DNA of 64,000 bases, from positions 124,001-188,000 of the forward strand of contig JAEVLN010000010.1 in NCBI GenBank assembly GCA_018350325.1, read 5' to 3'. Positions 24,596 through 37,096 of this stretch are shown here, one piece after another (the stretch's first letter is position 1; every line of letters starts with the position of its first letter). Origin of the DNA: Globodera rostochiensis. Lineage: Eukaryota > Nematoda > Chromadorea > Rhabditida > Heteroderidae. The notes beneath the pieces are model-generated. The model saw nothing but the letters and a program-made list of their open reading frames with translations, was not told the origin of the DNA and did no database searches. Made by a program: the position numbers and the translations under genes.

Positions 24596-27500
24596 TCAAG
24601 ACAACTGACAGCGTTCACCGAATGTGCCTTTCTGCACTTCGTTGGTGGGACTCAAATCACTTCCAACTTCTTCCGGACGATCTTTCTGTTTGCATTCTTC
24701 CGGATGTCCTCCTACACAATGTCCATCCATCGTCGTCGACGTCGTCGTCGTCGTCGTCGTCGTGTTGTTCGTCCCCTCGGCTTCTTCCACCTTGGCCTGC
24801 TCGTGCATCGCATTTGCCCGGCCAGATGGGTCCTCGTTCTTTTGCCATTTCGGCACCCATTTCAGCACCGTTTGGGTTGCCGAATTGCTCGGGAAATGTT
24901 TGTGGAATATTTTGCGGACAAAAAAGGCCTCTTTCGTCGCGGGCGTGTTGTGGGGGAAAATGGCCGATGCGTTTGCCATCTGTACAATTAAAAACAAAAT
25001 CATGAAATGATAAAGCATCAAAGTTCAAAACTTGAAATGCCATTCTTCACCTCTTCGTCGCTGATCTGTGCCGAGCAGTGGTCGATCAGTTCGTCAATCC
25101 AGCCATAGCCCACCCCATCCGAGAACTGTTCCTTCTGACGCCAAAGGATCTCATCGGGCAGGAACGGGTCGTCCTGAAGAACGCAAGCGCCCAAATTGTG
25201 TTAATCGTACAGATCGGACTTGAGGTCCGATCGAGAATCTCGATAAATCTCGTATCTCAAAAAATCTTGAAAAAAAACGATCGAGAATCGTTCGAGATCA
25301 CTGAAATTTCGAAAGAATCTTGAAAAATCTCAGTAAACATTGTTTGATCGAGATTTCGATCGAGAATCTCGATCGGTCCGATCTCTAGTTAATCGTTTGA
25401 GTACCAACTTTGTCCTCAAAAGCTTTGCGCAAAATCCACTTTTCCATGGGCCGCTCCGTTTTGCCCGGCTCCATTTTTGGACGTTTGTGCGCTGGTGCGA
25501 TGCTCATTGCCAGTGCCAAAAATTGTTTGTCGAGAAACGGCACGCGAACCTCCAAAGAATTTGCCATTGTCGACTTGTCCGCCCGCAGGCAGTCCGCGGT
25601 GGAGAGCCGGTTCACCCGACGAATGGTTTCCTATAAAGAATGGAAACCGCCGATGGATTTGATCACTCTTTGCTAGGGTTGGACAAAACCGGATATTATC
25701 CGAGTCCCCCGGATAGCTCAAAAACACCCGGATATCCGCCCGGATACCAGGTAATTTGGCTGGGTTGATCCAAGACCCGGATAATTCTACCCGAAAAATT
25801 TCCAAAAATACCTGGATACCGGTCCCGGGTTTGTCCAACCCTACTCTCTGCCCTTCACCAATTCCGTTCTGTGTCTCAAGAAGTTGCTGGTTTCAGATCA
25901 AACCAAAAAATGTCTGTTTCTAATAACTAAAATGCCCGATTCGGTAACTGAAGTGCCCGATTTGATTCAAAGAATTGCCAGAAACCAAATACCCCCTGAG
26001 TGCCGGTCGAACCGAGAAATGGCACTTTTAAAAAACAAAACCTTTTGGAATTCGGCATCGTCCGGTGCGTTATGGAAGCTGAAAGATTAAAATCGTTATT
26101 TTTTAGTCGTTTTTGTCTTACTAAAGGTATCCGCCAAAGATTTCGTCGGCACCTTCGCCAGACAGCACAACTTTGATTCCCATTTTTGATATATGGCGGG
26201 ACAAGAAGTACATTGGCGTGGATGCTCGAATTGAGGTCACGTCTATTATATTCAAAAAAAATTAAATTTAAATTAAAAAAAAGATTGCGATTAGACCGTA
26301 AGTCTCCAAGTGCCAGATCAGTTGAGTGATCACTTCGATGCCCTCCTGAACGCTGAAATAGCACTCGTGATGCTGCGTGCCAAGAAAGTGCGCGATCTTT
26401 CGTGCCGCCACTGCGTCCGGCGCTTCGCGATCCAGTCCGATGGAGAAGGAGCGTAGCGGGTGATCAGATCCGCGCAGGGCACGTGCAGCGATGGTGCTGA
26501 TCAGTGACGAGTCGAGGCCGCCTGACAACAAAACGCCGATCGGCGCGTCACTCATCAGCCGCTTCTCTGTGGCCGCGATCAGACAGTGCCGTAGGGCGAG
26601 CAAATCGGCAGGGCCCGTGGCCATCTCCCAGCGAAACCAATCGGGCTGAATTCGTAGGCTTTAATAGCAAAATCCGATTTGTTCAAAGTAGGGTTCCTCC
26701 CCGACCCCTCGGGGGCGGGAAAGTCGGGGGCGGGGACGAAAACCCCCGACCAAAAAAGTCGGGGTTCGGGGGATTTTCCCAGCAAAAACCCCGAAAAATT
26801 CACAAAAAGTCGGGGGTTTTCCCAGCAAAAACCCCGAAAAATTCACAAAAGTCGGGGGTTTCCTAGCAAAAACCCCGAAAAATTCAAAAAAGTCGGGGTT
26901 CGGGGACGGGGAGTAACCCAAGTTCAAAGAATTGTTGCAAAGAAAGACACCTCATAATAACGGACAAGGCCCAGCCGCGGCGTGTAGAAATGACCCGGTG
27001 GAAAGGCGGCCATTTCAACGCACGAATCTTCGATCACTTTCATTTCGCTGCTAAACTTTGCATTTAGTGTAAAATCAATTTGATCACTTTAAATCATTTT
27101 GAATTAAATTTTTATTCATTTTTATTTTTGTTATTCCCTTTTGGCTTTTGACAATGATCATTGGTCTTTCTTTGTCCACCCGAAAAGCATATGAATTCCC
27201 TCTCCAATTACGCATTCTTATTCTGTCCATTAGGGCCGCCAAACTTTCCCCAAAGTCAGCCCAGGGGATCTGATTAATCAATGGCCGTTCCGATCAATCA
27301 ATCACTTTTGGCAATTGCCGTATTTTCTCGTCCGATAATTTTTGATCCCTCCCAATCCATCGGCTTAAGTAGATTGAACTAAAAAAGTTTCCAAAATTTG
27401 TTGTTTACAAATTTAGCCGATTTTTTCTAATCGAATTTTGATCTACAAAACCAGCCTAACCTGAACAGCTTTCGCCCCCCGGCGTCCGTGCCCCAATAGA

Positions 27501-28276
27501 GCGGCTTTACGCCGATCGGATCCCGCGCGGCCATAAACTCGTCCCCGTAAATGACGGCAAACGCAAAAACGCCATCCAATGCCAAGCACAGCTCATGCTC
27601 AAACTCCGGCTGATCATGCATTTTTTCATACAATCTTTGAATATTGAAAAATATTTTTTTAAACAAAAATTACAAATTTTCTTTATGCTTTTTACTTGAG
27701 AATTGCCTCGGAATCGCATGTTGTCGAGAAGCATAATTCAGCCAAAGGACCGTCCCGAATAAAGCGCCAATTGTAAATTTCGCCGTTGTGAATGACCTTT
27801 TGGAAATGCATTATTTTATTTTAAAATTAAAAATTACATTTGATTTATATGGGATTTAATATTACAAAGGTTCCGCGCTTCTTCTGATTTCTATAAATTT
27901 AGTAACAACAAAAACAACTTTTTTATAACATTTGCTCATTTTTTTCCCTTTAAATATTTAATTAAAATGTTTTTGTTTTTTGACTTTGACTCCCACCTGA
28001 TGCTCTTCGGTGGTGCCCCTCAGGGGCTGAACACAGCTCAAGTCCATGATGGCCAGTCGTTCATGGGCCAAGATGTTCCCATTGCCCGGATGCTGGTATA
28101 GGCCATGAAAATCGGGGCCTATGCAAAAAATTCTTGCGATAATTTTTATAAAATTTAAATTTTTTTCAAAAACTTTGCGTACCTCTGTGTCGCTGTCGTG
28201 CCGAAAGTTCCTGCGCGCGTGTGACGCTGAATTTGGCACAACCTTCGGGATGATAAATGGCAAAAATTCCGCACAT
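24596..28276 (-). CDS. asns: Asparagine synthetase (glutamine-hydrolysing)
   Basis: Eleven exons on the minus strand close to 605 residues: 28276-28183, 28118-27997, 27796-27696, 27634-27461, 27050-26951, 26645-26297, 26242-26122, 25886-25859, 25630-25409, 25173-25051 and 24979-24596. The enzyme makes asparagine from aspartate, ATP and glutamine in the cytosol. The start MCGIF exposes the catalytic cysteine; HNGEIYN and [12 protein letters not shown] belong to the glutaminase domain. The synthetase domain has the PP-loop [53 protein letters not shown] and DPSGR near the end. Exon 8 is only 28 nt and weakly conserved in sequence, but its phases fit. The protein continues about 70 residues past the conserved core into a tail with a polythreonine run coded by a (GTC)n tract near 24735. 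Two transposons sit in introns. Confidence 0.92.
25674..25843. mobile_element. hAT-like MITE, 170 bp, in asparagine synthetase intron 8
   Basis: Inverted ends TAGGGTTGGACAAA / TTTGTCCAACCCTA are flanked by CTCTTTGC (25666-25673) and CTCTCTGC (25844-25851), a 7/8 match. The interior repeats CCGGATA words and is non-coding. Confidence 0.8.
26689..26921. mobile_element. hAT-like MITE, 233 bp, in asparagine synthetase intron 5
   Basis: The element starts TAGGGTTCCTCCCC and ends GGGGAGTAACCCA-A, with the perfect 8-bp flank GTTCAAAG on both sides (26681-26688, 26922-26929). Inside are three tandem copies of a ~48-bp unit made of GTCGGGG, CAGCAAAAACCCC and GAAAAATTCA. It is a relative of 8666-8817. 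Confidence 0.85.
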
Positions 28277-29311
28277 TTTGTGAATAAAATAATAATTGGA
28301 GAGAGTCTCTGGTGCGTATTTATATGCTAAAGCAATTTAAACAAAAAAAATGTTTATTTGCTTAACTGGTTATGCGCTTTCATGACAGATAAATAATATT
28401 TTTTTTTCAGAGAATTAAGCGAATTATAATTATAATTCAACGGGGGAAGGAAGGCCAAAATTCAACGGTTGGGGCGGCGTGTAAAAAATGAGAATAAAAT
28501 GAATTGCATTGCATCACCCGCCGCCGCCCCCTCCCAAAATAGTCAGAGTCCCTTCCCTTCAGTGTGGCGCCGGAGGGGGGGGGGGGTGATCAGTTGTGAG
28601 TGATCGGCAAAAAAATTAAATTTTGAGAATATGAAAAATGGGAAAAAATAAAGAAATAAGAATTACGGGTAATCTATCTATTTATGTATGTATGTATCTG
28701 GCTACAAAAGAATAAATATAGAGAGCCCCCAATGAATGAATGACACACACTGATCAGTTGACTGATCAAATTGACTGATCAAAACATCGGAGTTTTGGTC
28801 TTGGCTGTTTGTTTGCAAAACAAAATCCAAAAATAATAATAATAATAGTGACGGATCAATGAATGAACACAATGATCGGAGGGGGGGGGGGTTGGGGGGG
28901 GGAGGGGTCGTCGTTTGGTCCGCAACGAACGAACGGAACGAAAATTTTGCTGCTGCAGCAGTGGAACATTTGGAAGAGAATGCACAAAGATTAGATAACT
29001 AACGCTCTCTACTAAATTGTTTTTTTTTTGCTGGAGAAAATTGTATATTTTTATCGATTCAATTCAAAAATTCCATTTAAAAGATTATGAATCATTAATT
29101 AATTACCTAATTAATTATACATTAGGAAATTAAAAAAATACATTAATTTATTTACATAATAACAATTAATAAACACAAATAATAATAAGCGCCGTAATTT
29201 TATTATAAATAATAATTTTATCAATGAGAAACTATACGAGAACAAAAAGTTATTTGATTTTTGTTTTAAATTGCTTCTCCGAGGAACACTGATCACTTCC
29301 CCACCAATCCG
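28277..29311. other. Intergenic spacer, asparagine synthetase upstream region
   Basis: AT-rich spacer with homopolymer G/C runs (28570, 28880), TGATCA-rich words around 28750 and TATC/TGTA microsatellites near 28680. It must contain the promoter of the minus-strand asparagine synthetase gene; no motif is certain. No gene was recognised. Confidence 0.5.
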
Positions 29312-30145
29312 TCAGATCAGTCGAAGTTCGCTTAACCAAATGACAACGAACAGAACGAAAAGCATCGACGCCGGCACAAAAGCCGTGGCGTACAGACAGT
29401 TACGCAGTCGGCGAGCTTAATTAATTAATTAATTACAATGTTTTTTGTTTGCTTTTGTGCTTATTTCTTCTAATTTTGTTGGCTGATCAATCAATTTTTG
29501 TGATTCATAAAAATGAGCGCGCAAAATTGTTTTTGTTACCTAGATCAAACAAGAAATTAGGAAAACTAATGGGGCAAAGTAAAAAAAAAATGAAAAATAT
29601 AAATCAAGTTTTTTAATAATTTTGGATTTTTAATTTATCTTTTTTTGTTTGTTTTATAACGCAGAAAGTTTACTGAATTTCCATTCTAGTAAAAAATATT
29701 AAATACGGACGGATTGACTTGACCACAATGCTTTTAAATTTTATATTTAAAATTTGCATAATTTATGCCTATTAATTAATTAATGTTTTATACGCCACTC
29801 ACTTTCAACCGTCTCAATAGCACAACAAAAGCAGCTGATCTGTTGCTGATTAGGCGCCCGATTGTCCAGCGTCGTCCTCGGCACGGTGTTGGCGGCTAAG
29901 ACCTTTTTGATGCTTTTCGGCGACGAATGATTAATCACCACCACCGGAAAGTGCCGGCGGTCGTTCTTTCCGGCACTTACGCTCTGCCAGCTGATCGATT
30001 TTTTGTTTTGTTGTTTTTAGTTAGACTTATTTAAATTTTATTATTAAAAGTTCAATTTTTATTTATTTGTTTTCCTTTACAACCTGCGAAAAAAGTCCGC
30101 GTCTTCTGAAGGCGCACCGCCACAAACCGTTGACGGTGACGGCAT
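29312..30145 (-). CDS. Small tail-anchored membrane protein, unrecognised family
   Basis: Three exons, 30145-30084, 29981-29803 and 29415-29312, join in frame to about 114 residues. The N-terminus is Ser/Pro-rich and the middle segment basic (KNDRRHF, SPKSIKKV), with a CFCC cysteine cluster. The C-terminus has one hydrophobic stretch of about 20 residues (FVPASMLFVLFVVIWL) ending six residues before the stop, a tail-anchor arrangement. The alternative acceptor two bases upstream would break the frame, which supports this model. I do not recognise the family. Codon phases all close, but expression is unproven and the start could lie further upstream. Confidence 0.45.
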
Positions 30146-31042
30146 TCAATCGTTTAAAAAGAAAGAAATCGTTTGGAAAAATATTGTTTTTTTGAATTTA
30201 ATTTGCAAATTGTGAACAATTAATTCTCTATTTTTAATATTATTTTATTTTCATTTTTATTTATTCAAATACAATGACGACAAAGCTGCTGTTGCTGTTG
30301 CATTTTACTTATGGTTGGTGTTCACGCTGAAGTTGAAGTGGTCGGCGTCGTGCTGCTTTATGCGAAAGAACCACCAAAAATGTTACGTATTATTATTATT
30401 TTGCTTCTCAATTGGACTCATCGCGCACTGATCAGATCATTATTTTTGAGGGTGTTTATGGCGATGAGCCTTCCCCCCCCCCCCCCCCTCTTTTTGTGTT
30501 GGAGATTTTTGGAGAAAGATGGAACGTCATGATGAGGGCGGGCGGGTGGAGGGATTGATTGATGGTAATTACATAATTAGGGGGAGCGCATTTTTAGTCA
30601 CTAAAATGGTCGAAAAATAAGGTTAAAATAAATAAATAAATAAAGTAATTTTATAATTTCCAAAAGGTAGGTCTGACAAATAGCAAAGTAGATACTAAAA
30701 ACTAGAGCCCGGACTTGAGCTTCGAGCGAGATCTCGTGTCGAGATTCTCGAAAAAATCTCGGTCTCGAAAAATCTCGTGAAGCTCTATAATAATTATGAA
30801 AATGTTGAAATCTCTTTTCAAATTACCCTTCGAAGAAAATATTTACGATTCTTTTGGTAATTAAAATACCATTACAACTTTTATTTTTTTGAAAATTCTT
30901 GCAAATAAATTCAAAAACTGACACTGATAACAAAATCAATGTAACGTTTACATTTTTAGGTAATCATTTACAATTTAATCCTTCAATTTTCATTTTTAAT
31001 ATACAGAAAATTTAGTTTTAAAATTTTTTTAGATATTTTTAA
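30146..31042. other. Spacer between divergent small membrane protein and CLN3 genes
   Basis: This is a divergent promoter region. It contains a C-run near 30476 and a GA/CT-rich repeat with TCTCGA words at about 30709-30790, of the family seen in other introns. No coding exon was recognised. Confidence 0.5.
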
Positions 31043-34000
31043 ATGATTAATGCCGAGGACCAAAAGCACGCGGTGTTGCGAAATGCTGTGGCATTTTTGA
31101 TTTTTGGCTTGTCCAACAATTTGCATGTGCCACTGATGATCAGTGCGTCTGAGGACATAATCAAAATGCAAAACGATTGCCATAACTGTCCGCCGAACAT
31201 TGTCGGCAACTCTTTGGCAAAAAATTTGACTTTGAATTGCTTAGTAAGTACTTACCTACTTCATTAACATATAATTTATATTATATTATTAACTAATTAA
31301 TTACCTAAATGCATTACAATTTTAAGCCCGATCTTGGCAAGCCGCGTTGTGAAAGAATGATGTCAACCGGTGCCGTGCTGTTGGCTGATTTTCTGCCGTC
31401 ACTTACAATTAAACTCACCGTTGTTTTCTTTATGAATCGCATTCCATTTAGGTATTCAACTATTAATTTAAATATTATACATATATATGTCAGCGTATTA
31501 TTTGTATATTAGGATTATTCGAATAATCCTTGTATTATTTGAAAATGTTTAAATAATACGAGGAGTTGCTAGTATTATTTGAATACTTTTTTCACAAAAT
31601 TGAATTTTAGTAAAATTCGATTTTTATTAAGTATAAAAGTCGAAGTTACTGAGTTTAAAAAATAATTTTTTATTCAAATACATAGACTAGGTAACTCCTA
31701 TTATTATTATTATTTGGATATTTTCAAAGAATACTAGGATTATTCAAATTATTCTAATATTCAAATACTATATATAATACGCGGTCATATGTAGGTATAT
31801 AAATTTTGTTTTATTTCATTTTAGTTTTCGCCATTTTTTGGTTTGCTCGCTTCAGGCAACAAGTTTTATTCTGGTTGGCATTAGCACATCAATTCAAATG
31901 TCCATGCTTGGCGTTGTGCTTGGCTCTGCCGGCGCGGGATTTGGTGAAATTTGTTTTTTGGCACTGAGCTCGTATTATGACAGGTACCTTCTACATGATA
32001 AGTGGGGAGAGCAATTTAGGCACTAATACCGTATTTTTCCTATTAGTAACCCATGGGTTACTATTGTTCAAACCCCCCTCGAGGGGGGCTTACAATTAGA
32101 GAGTGGGTTTCAAATGGAGAGTGGGTTTCTATTTTTCAATGTATTTTTTTGAAAATTATTTACATAATTCAAATTTTTATTAGTATATTTTTTGAACCAA
32201 AATAAATTTCTCTAATGTAAAAAGCATCACAACAATATTTTTTTTCCTAAAATTCATAATTCCACTGATCCATCACTAACAAATCCGTTTTCTTCGTCTT
32301 GCTCCAAATCAACTTCCTCAAACAGTCCTGCAATCCCTTCCGCCAAAATATCAAATTCGGCCATTTCACGTGCCTGTTGCAAACGAATCATCCCATTTGG
32401 AACCGGTCCATCCTCTTTGAAGCAATGAATTTCTCCATCTTCAGAGCCGTCAAACGCATTGGTTATGCCACACGTCTAAATTGATGAAATTGTTGGGAAA
32501 TATACCAAATTTTTGAAAGTTACTTTAAATGATTTTGAATGATTACACGCGCGCTGTGTCCGGATCCATACAATCATTTGGTTATCGAACTCTTTGTCGC
32601 GAAGATGCCGTCCAGCACCGTCAAGTCTCAGTCGCTTTCCAGATTTTGATTCCCTGAAGTTGTAACTTATTTTTCACAAATGACAATCAATCTACCGCAA
32701 AGAGATGAGTTTTTGCTTTTGCTTTTGCCATTCTCTGATGTTCTGACGATCTATTTTAAACTTCCGACTTGCTTCTTTAATTGAATGGGATTTGATGAAG
32801 TCGAGGACTTCTAATTTTTCGTCGATTGTAAAAATGCGACGTTTTTTTGAGATATCACGCTGTTGTACTAACTCAGAATCTTCGTCACTCATTTTTCTAT
32901 TAGTAAAACACAAATTTTAACGTAGGTAAATAGTAATGGCGAAAAATAGAAAATATGTAGGACCTTAGGTAGGTAGACAATTTTAAAAGTTCACGGCTTG
33001 GGAGGGGGGGGGGTTACAATTAGAGAGGGGGTTTCAAATGGAGAGTGGGTTACTATTGTTCAAACCCCCTCGAGGGGGGGTTACAATTAGAGAGTGGGTT
33101 TCAAATAGAGAGTGGGTTACTAATAGGAAAAATACGGTAGTTAGGGCCAGGCTCGAAAAACACCGGGCAAAAAGGCCACGAGCAGAATGCCGGAGCCGGA
33201 ATCTCGTTAAAAATCACTTCTTCTGGTAGCCTAAAAACCCCGGGATACGGGGCGCAGATTCCGTAAGATCGGCTGTATTCTTCTTAAGGAATTTTTCAAA
33301 AAATGGCAAAATATTGCCAAAGAAATATAAATTTTTTTTTTGGAAATTTGCAAACATGCCGAACCTGGACAATTCAGTTCCAACACAACTTAGTGACATT
33401 GATCATACACTGATCACACCATTTTCAAAAGATTTATAAAAAGTTAAAATGATCATTTTAGATCGATGGTTTTGGCATGGGCTTTGGGCACTGGAGCGTC
33501 AGGAATAGTCGGTTCTGGTGCTTATGCTGTACTAACGGAGCCAAAATTGCTCGGCATGTCTCCCCAAAATGCCATTCTGCTCATATTAATTGTTCCAGCT
33601 GTGTATTTTCTATCGTACTTTTTTTTAAACCCTCTAAAGTTGTAGTTCATAATGGTAAAAATTTTTAAAATGATTTCATCCATTAAATTTAATTAATGTT
33701 TTTTGATTATCCGAATTATAAATTTGGTAAATTTCAGTTAAAATTATTTTAAGTTTAAATTCTTTACCATTTTCAGTTATTGGACCATTTTAATGCACTC
33801 TCCGCAAGTGCACAGAGCGCAGCTGTTGAATCCGTCCTCGTGGATTGTGCCGGCAATAAAAGCCGGCGGCAAAATCAATCGTTGCGATGACGTCACTTCG
33901 GACTTGAAAAATGTTGGCAGCGGAACGCATGAATTCACTTTTGTGCAAAAGCTCAAAATGATAAAGGCAAAAAATGCAATTAAAACCCAAATTATTTTTA

Positions 34001-35213
34001 TTTTGCTTTTCAGCCCCTTCTCCGCTACATGATCCCGATTTGCGTTGTGTACATTATAGACTTTTTGATCAATTCTGGATTGGTAAATGAATGAATGAAT
34101 TGCATTGAGTCGTTTGGAACTCTCTAAACTGACAAATGAGCCACCGGTTTCCTCCGATTCTTAGCTTTCTCGATCCCTAAAAACAATTTTAAAAAGTTAC
34201 ATAATTACTTAATTGGAGCTCGCTGAACTGTGCCACCGGTTTCCTCCGACTTTACTTAGCTTTCTCAATCCCTAAAAACAATTTTAAAAAGTTACATAAT
34301 TACTTAATTGGAGCTCTCTGAACTGTGCCACCGGTTTCCTCCGACTTTACTTAGCTTTCTCAATCCCTAAAAACCATTTTAAAAAGTTACATAACTAATT
34401 ACCTAATTGAAATTGTAAACAATAAGTTTTATATTTAATAAATTTAATTTGTTGTTTTCCATTCCCTTCAGCTCCAACACGTCAAATTCGATTGTGGCCA
34501 CAGCTTTTACTTGTCTTTGCCCAGCCAATTTCGTTGGTTTCAAACGTTCCGTGTGCTCGGCCTTTTCCTGGCTCGGCTGAGTGCCCTTTTTATCGAAATG
34601 CCATCATTCGTTTTATATTTACTCCCTTTTCTTCAGGTCTCTCTTTTTTACACAAATTATGGCGCATTTGAATCCGCGAAAATTCTTTTTTGAGCATCAA
34701 TTTTTCATTAATTTAATGCAAATTTTAACATTAAGCTGATCAATCTGATCATCTTCTACAGTCAGGCGCTATTCCAAATCATCTCGCATATAATTTTGAT
34801 TTTTGCAATTATTTTTGTGGAAGGAATGATCGGCGGCGAATGTTACACCTTTTTCGGCAAGATACACAAAAAGGTAAAGCAATTTTCAAATAATTTAATT
34901 TTTAAAATTTCAAAAGATTTTTGGGGAGCATTTTTCCAAAATCAACCGGTTTCTGAGTTTGTTGGGACGGGGAACTGACCCTAATGGATTTTGTTTGAAT
35001 AACAAAAATTTTTTGACGAGTCGGGTAATAAAAACAAACACAAATTTGATTTAGTTAAATTGCATTTTGAACTTTAAGGCTTCACCAGAGGTCAAGGAGT
35101 TCAGCATGTCCGTTATCTCATTGGGCAACACGGTTGGCACCACAATGGCCGCATTTCTTTCAATTTTGGCGCACAAACACATTTGCAATCTGTACCCGAC
35201 CCTTTTCCCGTAA
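31043..35213 (+). CDS. cln-3: CLN3/battenin lysosomal membrane protein
   Basis: Nine exons close to 453 residues: 31043-31243, 31327-31451, 31825-31983, 33462-33641, 33777-33966, 34014-34082, 34472-34636, 34736-34873 and 35079-35213. CLN3 is a polytopic endolysosomal membrane protein (human family member 438 residues). Family signatures appear in order: FLIFGLSNNLHVPLMISAS, STGAVLLADFLP, LGSAGAGFGEICFLALSSY, GTGASGIVGSGAY, PICVVYIIDFLINSGL, FRWFQTFRVLGLF, IIFVEGMIGGECY and EFSMSVISLGNTVGT. About ten hydrophobic segments fit the multi-pass topology. The intron 33967-34013 starts with GC; a canonical donor 25 nt upstream would delete a segment that aligns with the family. A DNA transposon occupies most of intron 3 and a triplicated 93-bp repeat lies in intron 6. 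Confidence 0.92.
32027..33139 (-). mobile_element. Internally deleted pogo/Tigger-like DNA transposon in CLN3 intron
   Basis: Perfect terminal inverted repeats of about 27 bp (TACCGTATTTTTCCTATTAG...) bound 1,113 bp, with the TA ends expected of the Tc1/mariner-pogo group. Just inside are CCCCTCGAGGGG palindromes. On the minus strand lie three transposase remnants: an N-terminal helix-turn-helix (32913-32692, with EVLDFIKSHSIKEASRKF), the start of a second DNA-binding domain (about 32650-32540, WIRTQRAR), and the acidic C-terminus (about 32470-32260, FDGSEDGEIHCF to a stop). The catalytic DDE core between them is gone. Confidence 0.85.
34115..34410 (+). repeat. Three tandem ~93-bp repeats in CLN3 intron 6
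   Basis: Units containing GCCACCGGTTTCCTCCG, TTAGCTTTCTC and AAAAAGTTACATAA recur at about 34139, 34231 and 34326. The last two are more similar to each other than to the first. Confidence 0.85.
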
Positions 35214-35570
35214 AAAACGGACGAACGGACGCTAATTTTGCATTTAAAGAAAATAGGGAAATGATCACAAACATTTGTATAGAAAGAATTGGACAATTAT
35301 TATGTTTAATAATAAAATGTTTTTATTTAATTGTTGTAATACATCGATTTTTTGTTCGTCCAATATTTGCAAATCCATCGGCAAAGCAAGAAAAGCGCCT
35401 TACTAAGCCCTTGAAGAAGTTGGTCTTCTGAGGGGAAAAGTTAATTAATAATTAAGTATTTCAATAAAAATTAAATATTAAATAAAACAGCCCAATAAAA
35501 ATTAATAAACTGTAAGTTATTTAGCAAAACTGATGCTAATATTAAAGAATATTTAAATAACAAACAACCA
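35214..35570. other. Spacer between convergent CLN3 and CDR/FAX-like genes
   Basis: AT-rich 3' regions of two convergent genes, with several AATAAA words (for example near 35461). No gene was recognised here. Confidence 0.5.
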
Positions 35571-37096
35571 TTATTTTGTTCGGGGTTCTTCCGTCGGCTG
35601 GTCAAGTGCCAAACTGTCCAAAATTGAGTCCCAGTCGGGCCAAAAGCGTTGTTTCATGCGCTTCACAAATGCCATCAAATTCGGCAAATTTTTCTCTAAC
35701 ATCGGTTTGATCGCTTTGGAATGGAGCGGCACGTCCGTAAACTGCACCAAATGCCCAAATAAAGTTGCATCGAGCTGTCAAAAGGTTCAAATAATTGGCA
35801 CAATTTTGAATTTTGGCATACTGTTGTTGGGTGTTCGCCAAACAAAAAGTGCTTGTCGCCGAGAAATCTATGACATATTGTTATTTTAATACTTAAAGAT
35901 GTTAATTAATAAAAAACAAATTTTAATTAGTTTAATCATTTTTAGCTATGTATATTTATTATGATTTTATTTTAAAAAATTATAAAATTCTTTTACGTTG
36001 ACAGGGCAATTAAATCTTTTTTGGCAATTTCCTCAACTTCCGTCTCAGAATGACGGCCATAGCCTTGTGCCATCACAACGCTTTTCAGCTAAAGCCACAA
36101 AAATTTTAATTTTTTTTTCAAATTTTGAGACGACTGACAAAGCCTTGAAATTTTTTGACTTTGAACTTCTGGAAAAGGAACTTTTGAAGGCCTCTCAAGT
36201 GCACGGCCCAACCATTTTCGGTGGCTATCCAGCCAATGTCAATGCTTCGGTCGTATTGAAGGCATCTGAAAAAGGCAAATTTTTTAATTTTATCGAATTC
36301 CGAAAGTGTCGAAACTCGAGCGGACCGGTCGAGATTCTCGATCAAAATCTCGATCGGATCTCAAGTCCGTTCTCTAATCCAAACCATCCGATAAGCATAA
36401 AATTCCACCTGAAAAGTGACTCTTCGATGAGTACGGTGAACGAACGGCACAATGCGCGTTCGTATGTGCTGAGGCGCGAGTCAATTGGCAATTTGAAATT
36501 TGTGCGCAAATGGTCCATCACCAAATTTGAGTCGGCAAATTGACGCCCGTTCAGCTCAATGAACGGAATTTGGCCTTTGGATGATGTCTTTTTGAATTCG
36601 TTGTCCACATTCTGAAAATTGCTTCAATCGCTCAGATCAGATCAGATCATTGAATGTCGCATTTTGCCATTATTCGTTTTGTTATTTCATTCAAAATTTT
36701 ATTTGGAGTAGATCATAAGGAAATAGAACCTACTCCGAACATCAATATATTGTTTGATTTTAAAATTAAACAATTGTTAACGTTTTTTCGTCAATTAATA
36801 AGCAGAAATAAAATAAAATATTATATATATATATACAATATATATAAAATTAATTATACAATTTTACACGATATTTTAGCCCATATAAGCAGAATAAAAC
36901 AAATATTATAATATATATATTATAATTAATTATACAATTTTACGCGATATTTTAGCCCATTAATGCGCAGCCAAGTTTCCAACTTTAACGCAAACGGTGA
37001 TGGACTTGGCACAATGTGAGTGCGAGGAAATTGCACCAAATAGACGACATCCGGCTTCCAATCACGAACGATCAACGCTCGCGGCGATGCTTTCAT
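35571..37096 (-). CDS. CDR/FAX-like GST-fold protein
   Basis: Six exons close to 274 residues: 37096-36944, 36611-36409, 36265-36139, 36088-35997, 35867-35822 and 35774-35571. The order of motifs matches the failed-axon-connections / C. elegans CDR (cadmium-responsive) family: VVYLVQFPRT, SPFALKLETWLRI, SKGQIPFIELNG, a variable helical middle, GYGRHSETEVEEIAKKDL, LGDKHFLFG with PTTLDATLFGHL, then a Pro/Glu-rich end. The family has a thioredoxin-like half followed by a metaxin/GST C-terminal half; CDR members are about 280 residues. Some are induced by metals, others act in axon or fat biology; the role here is not known. The donor after 36139 is inferred from phase and similarity only. Confidence 0.85.
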
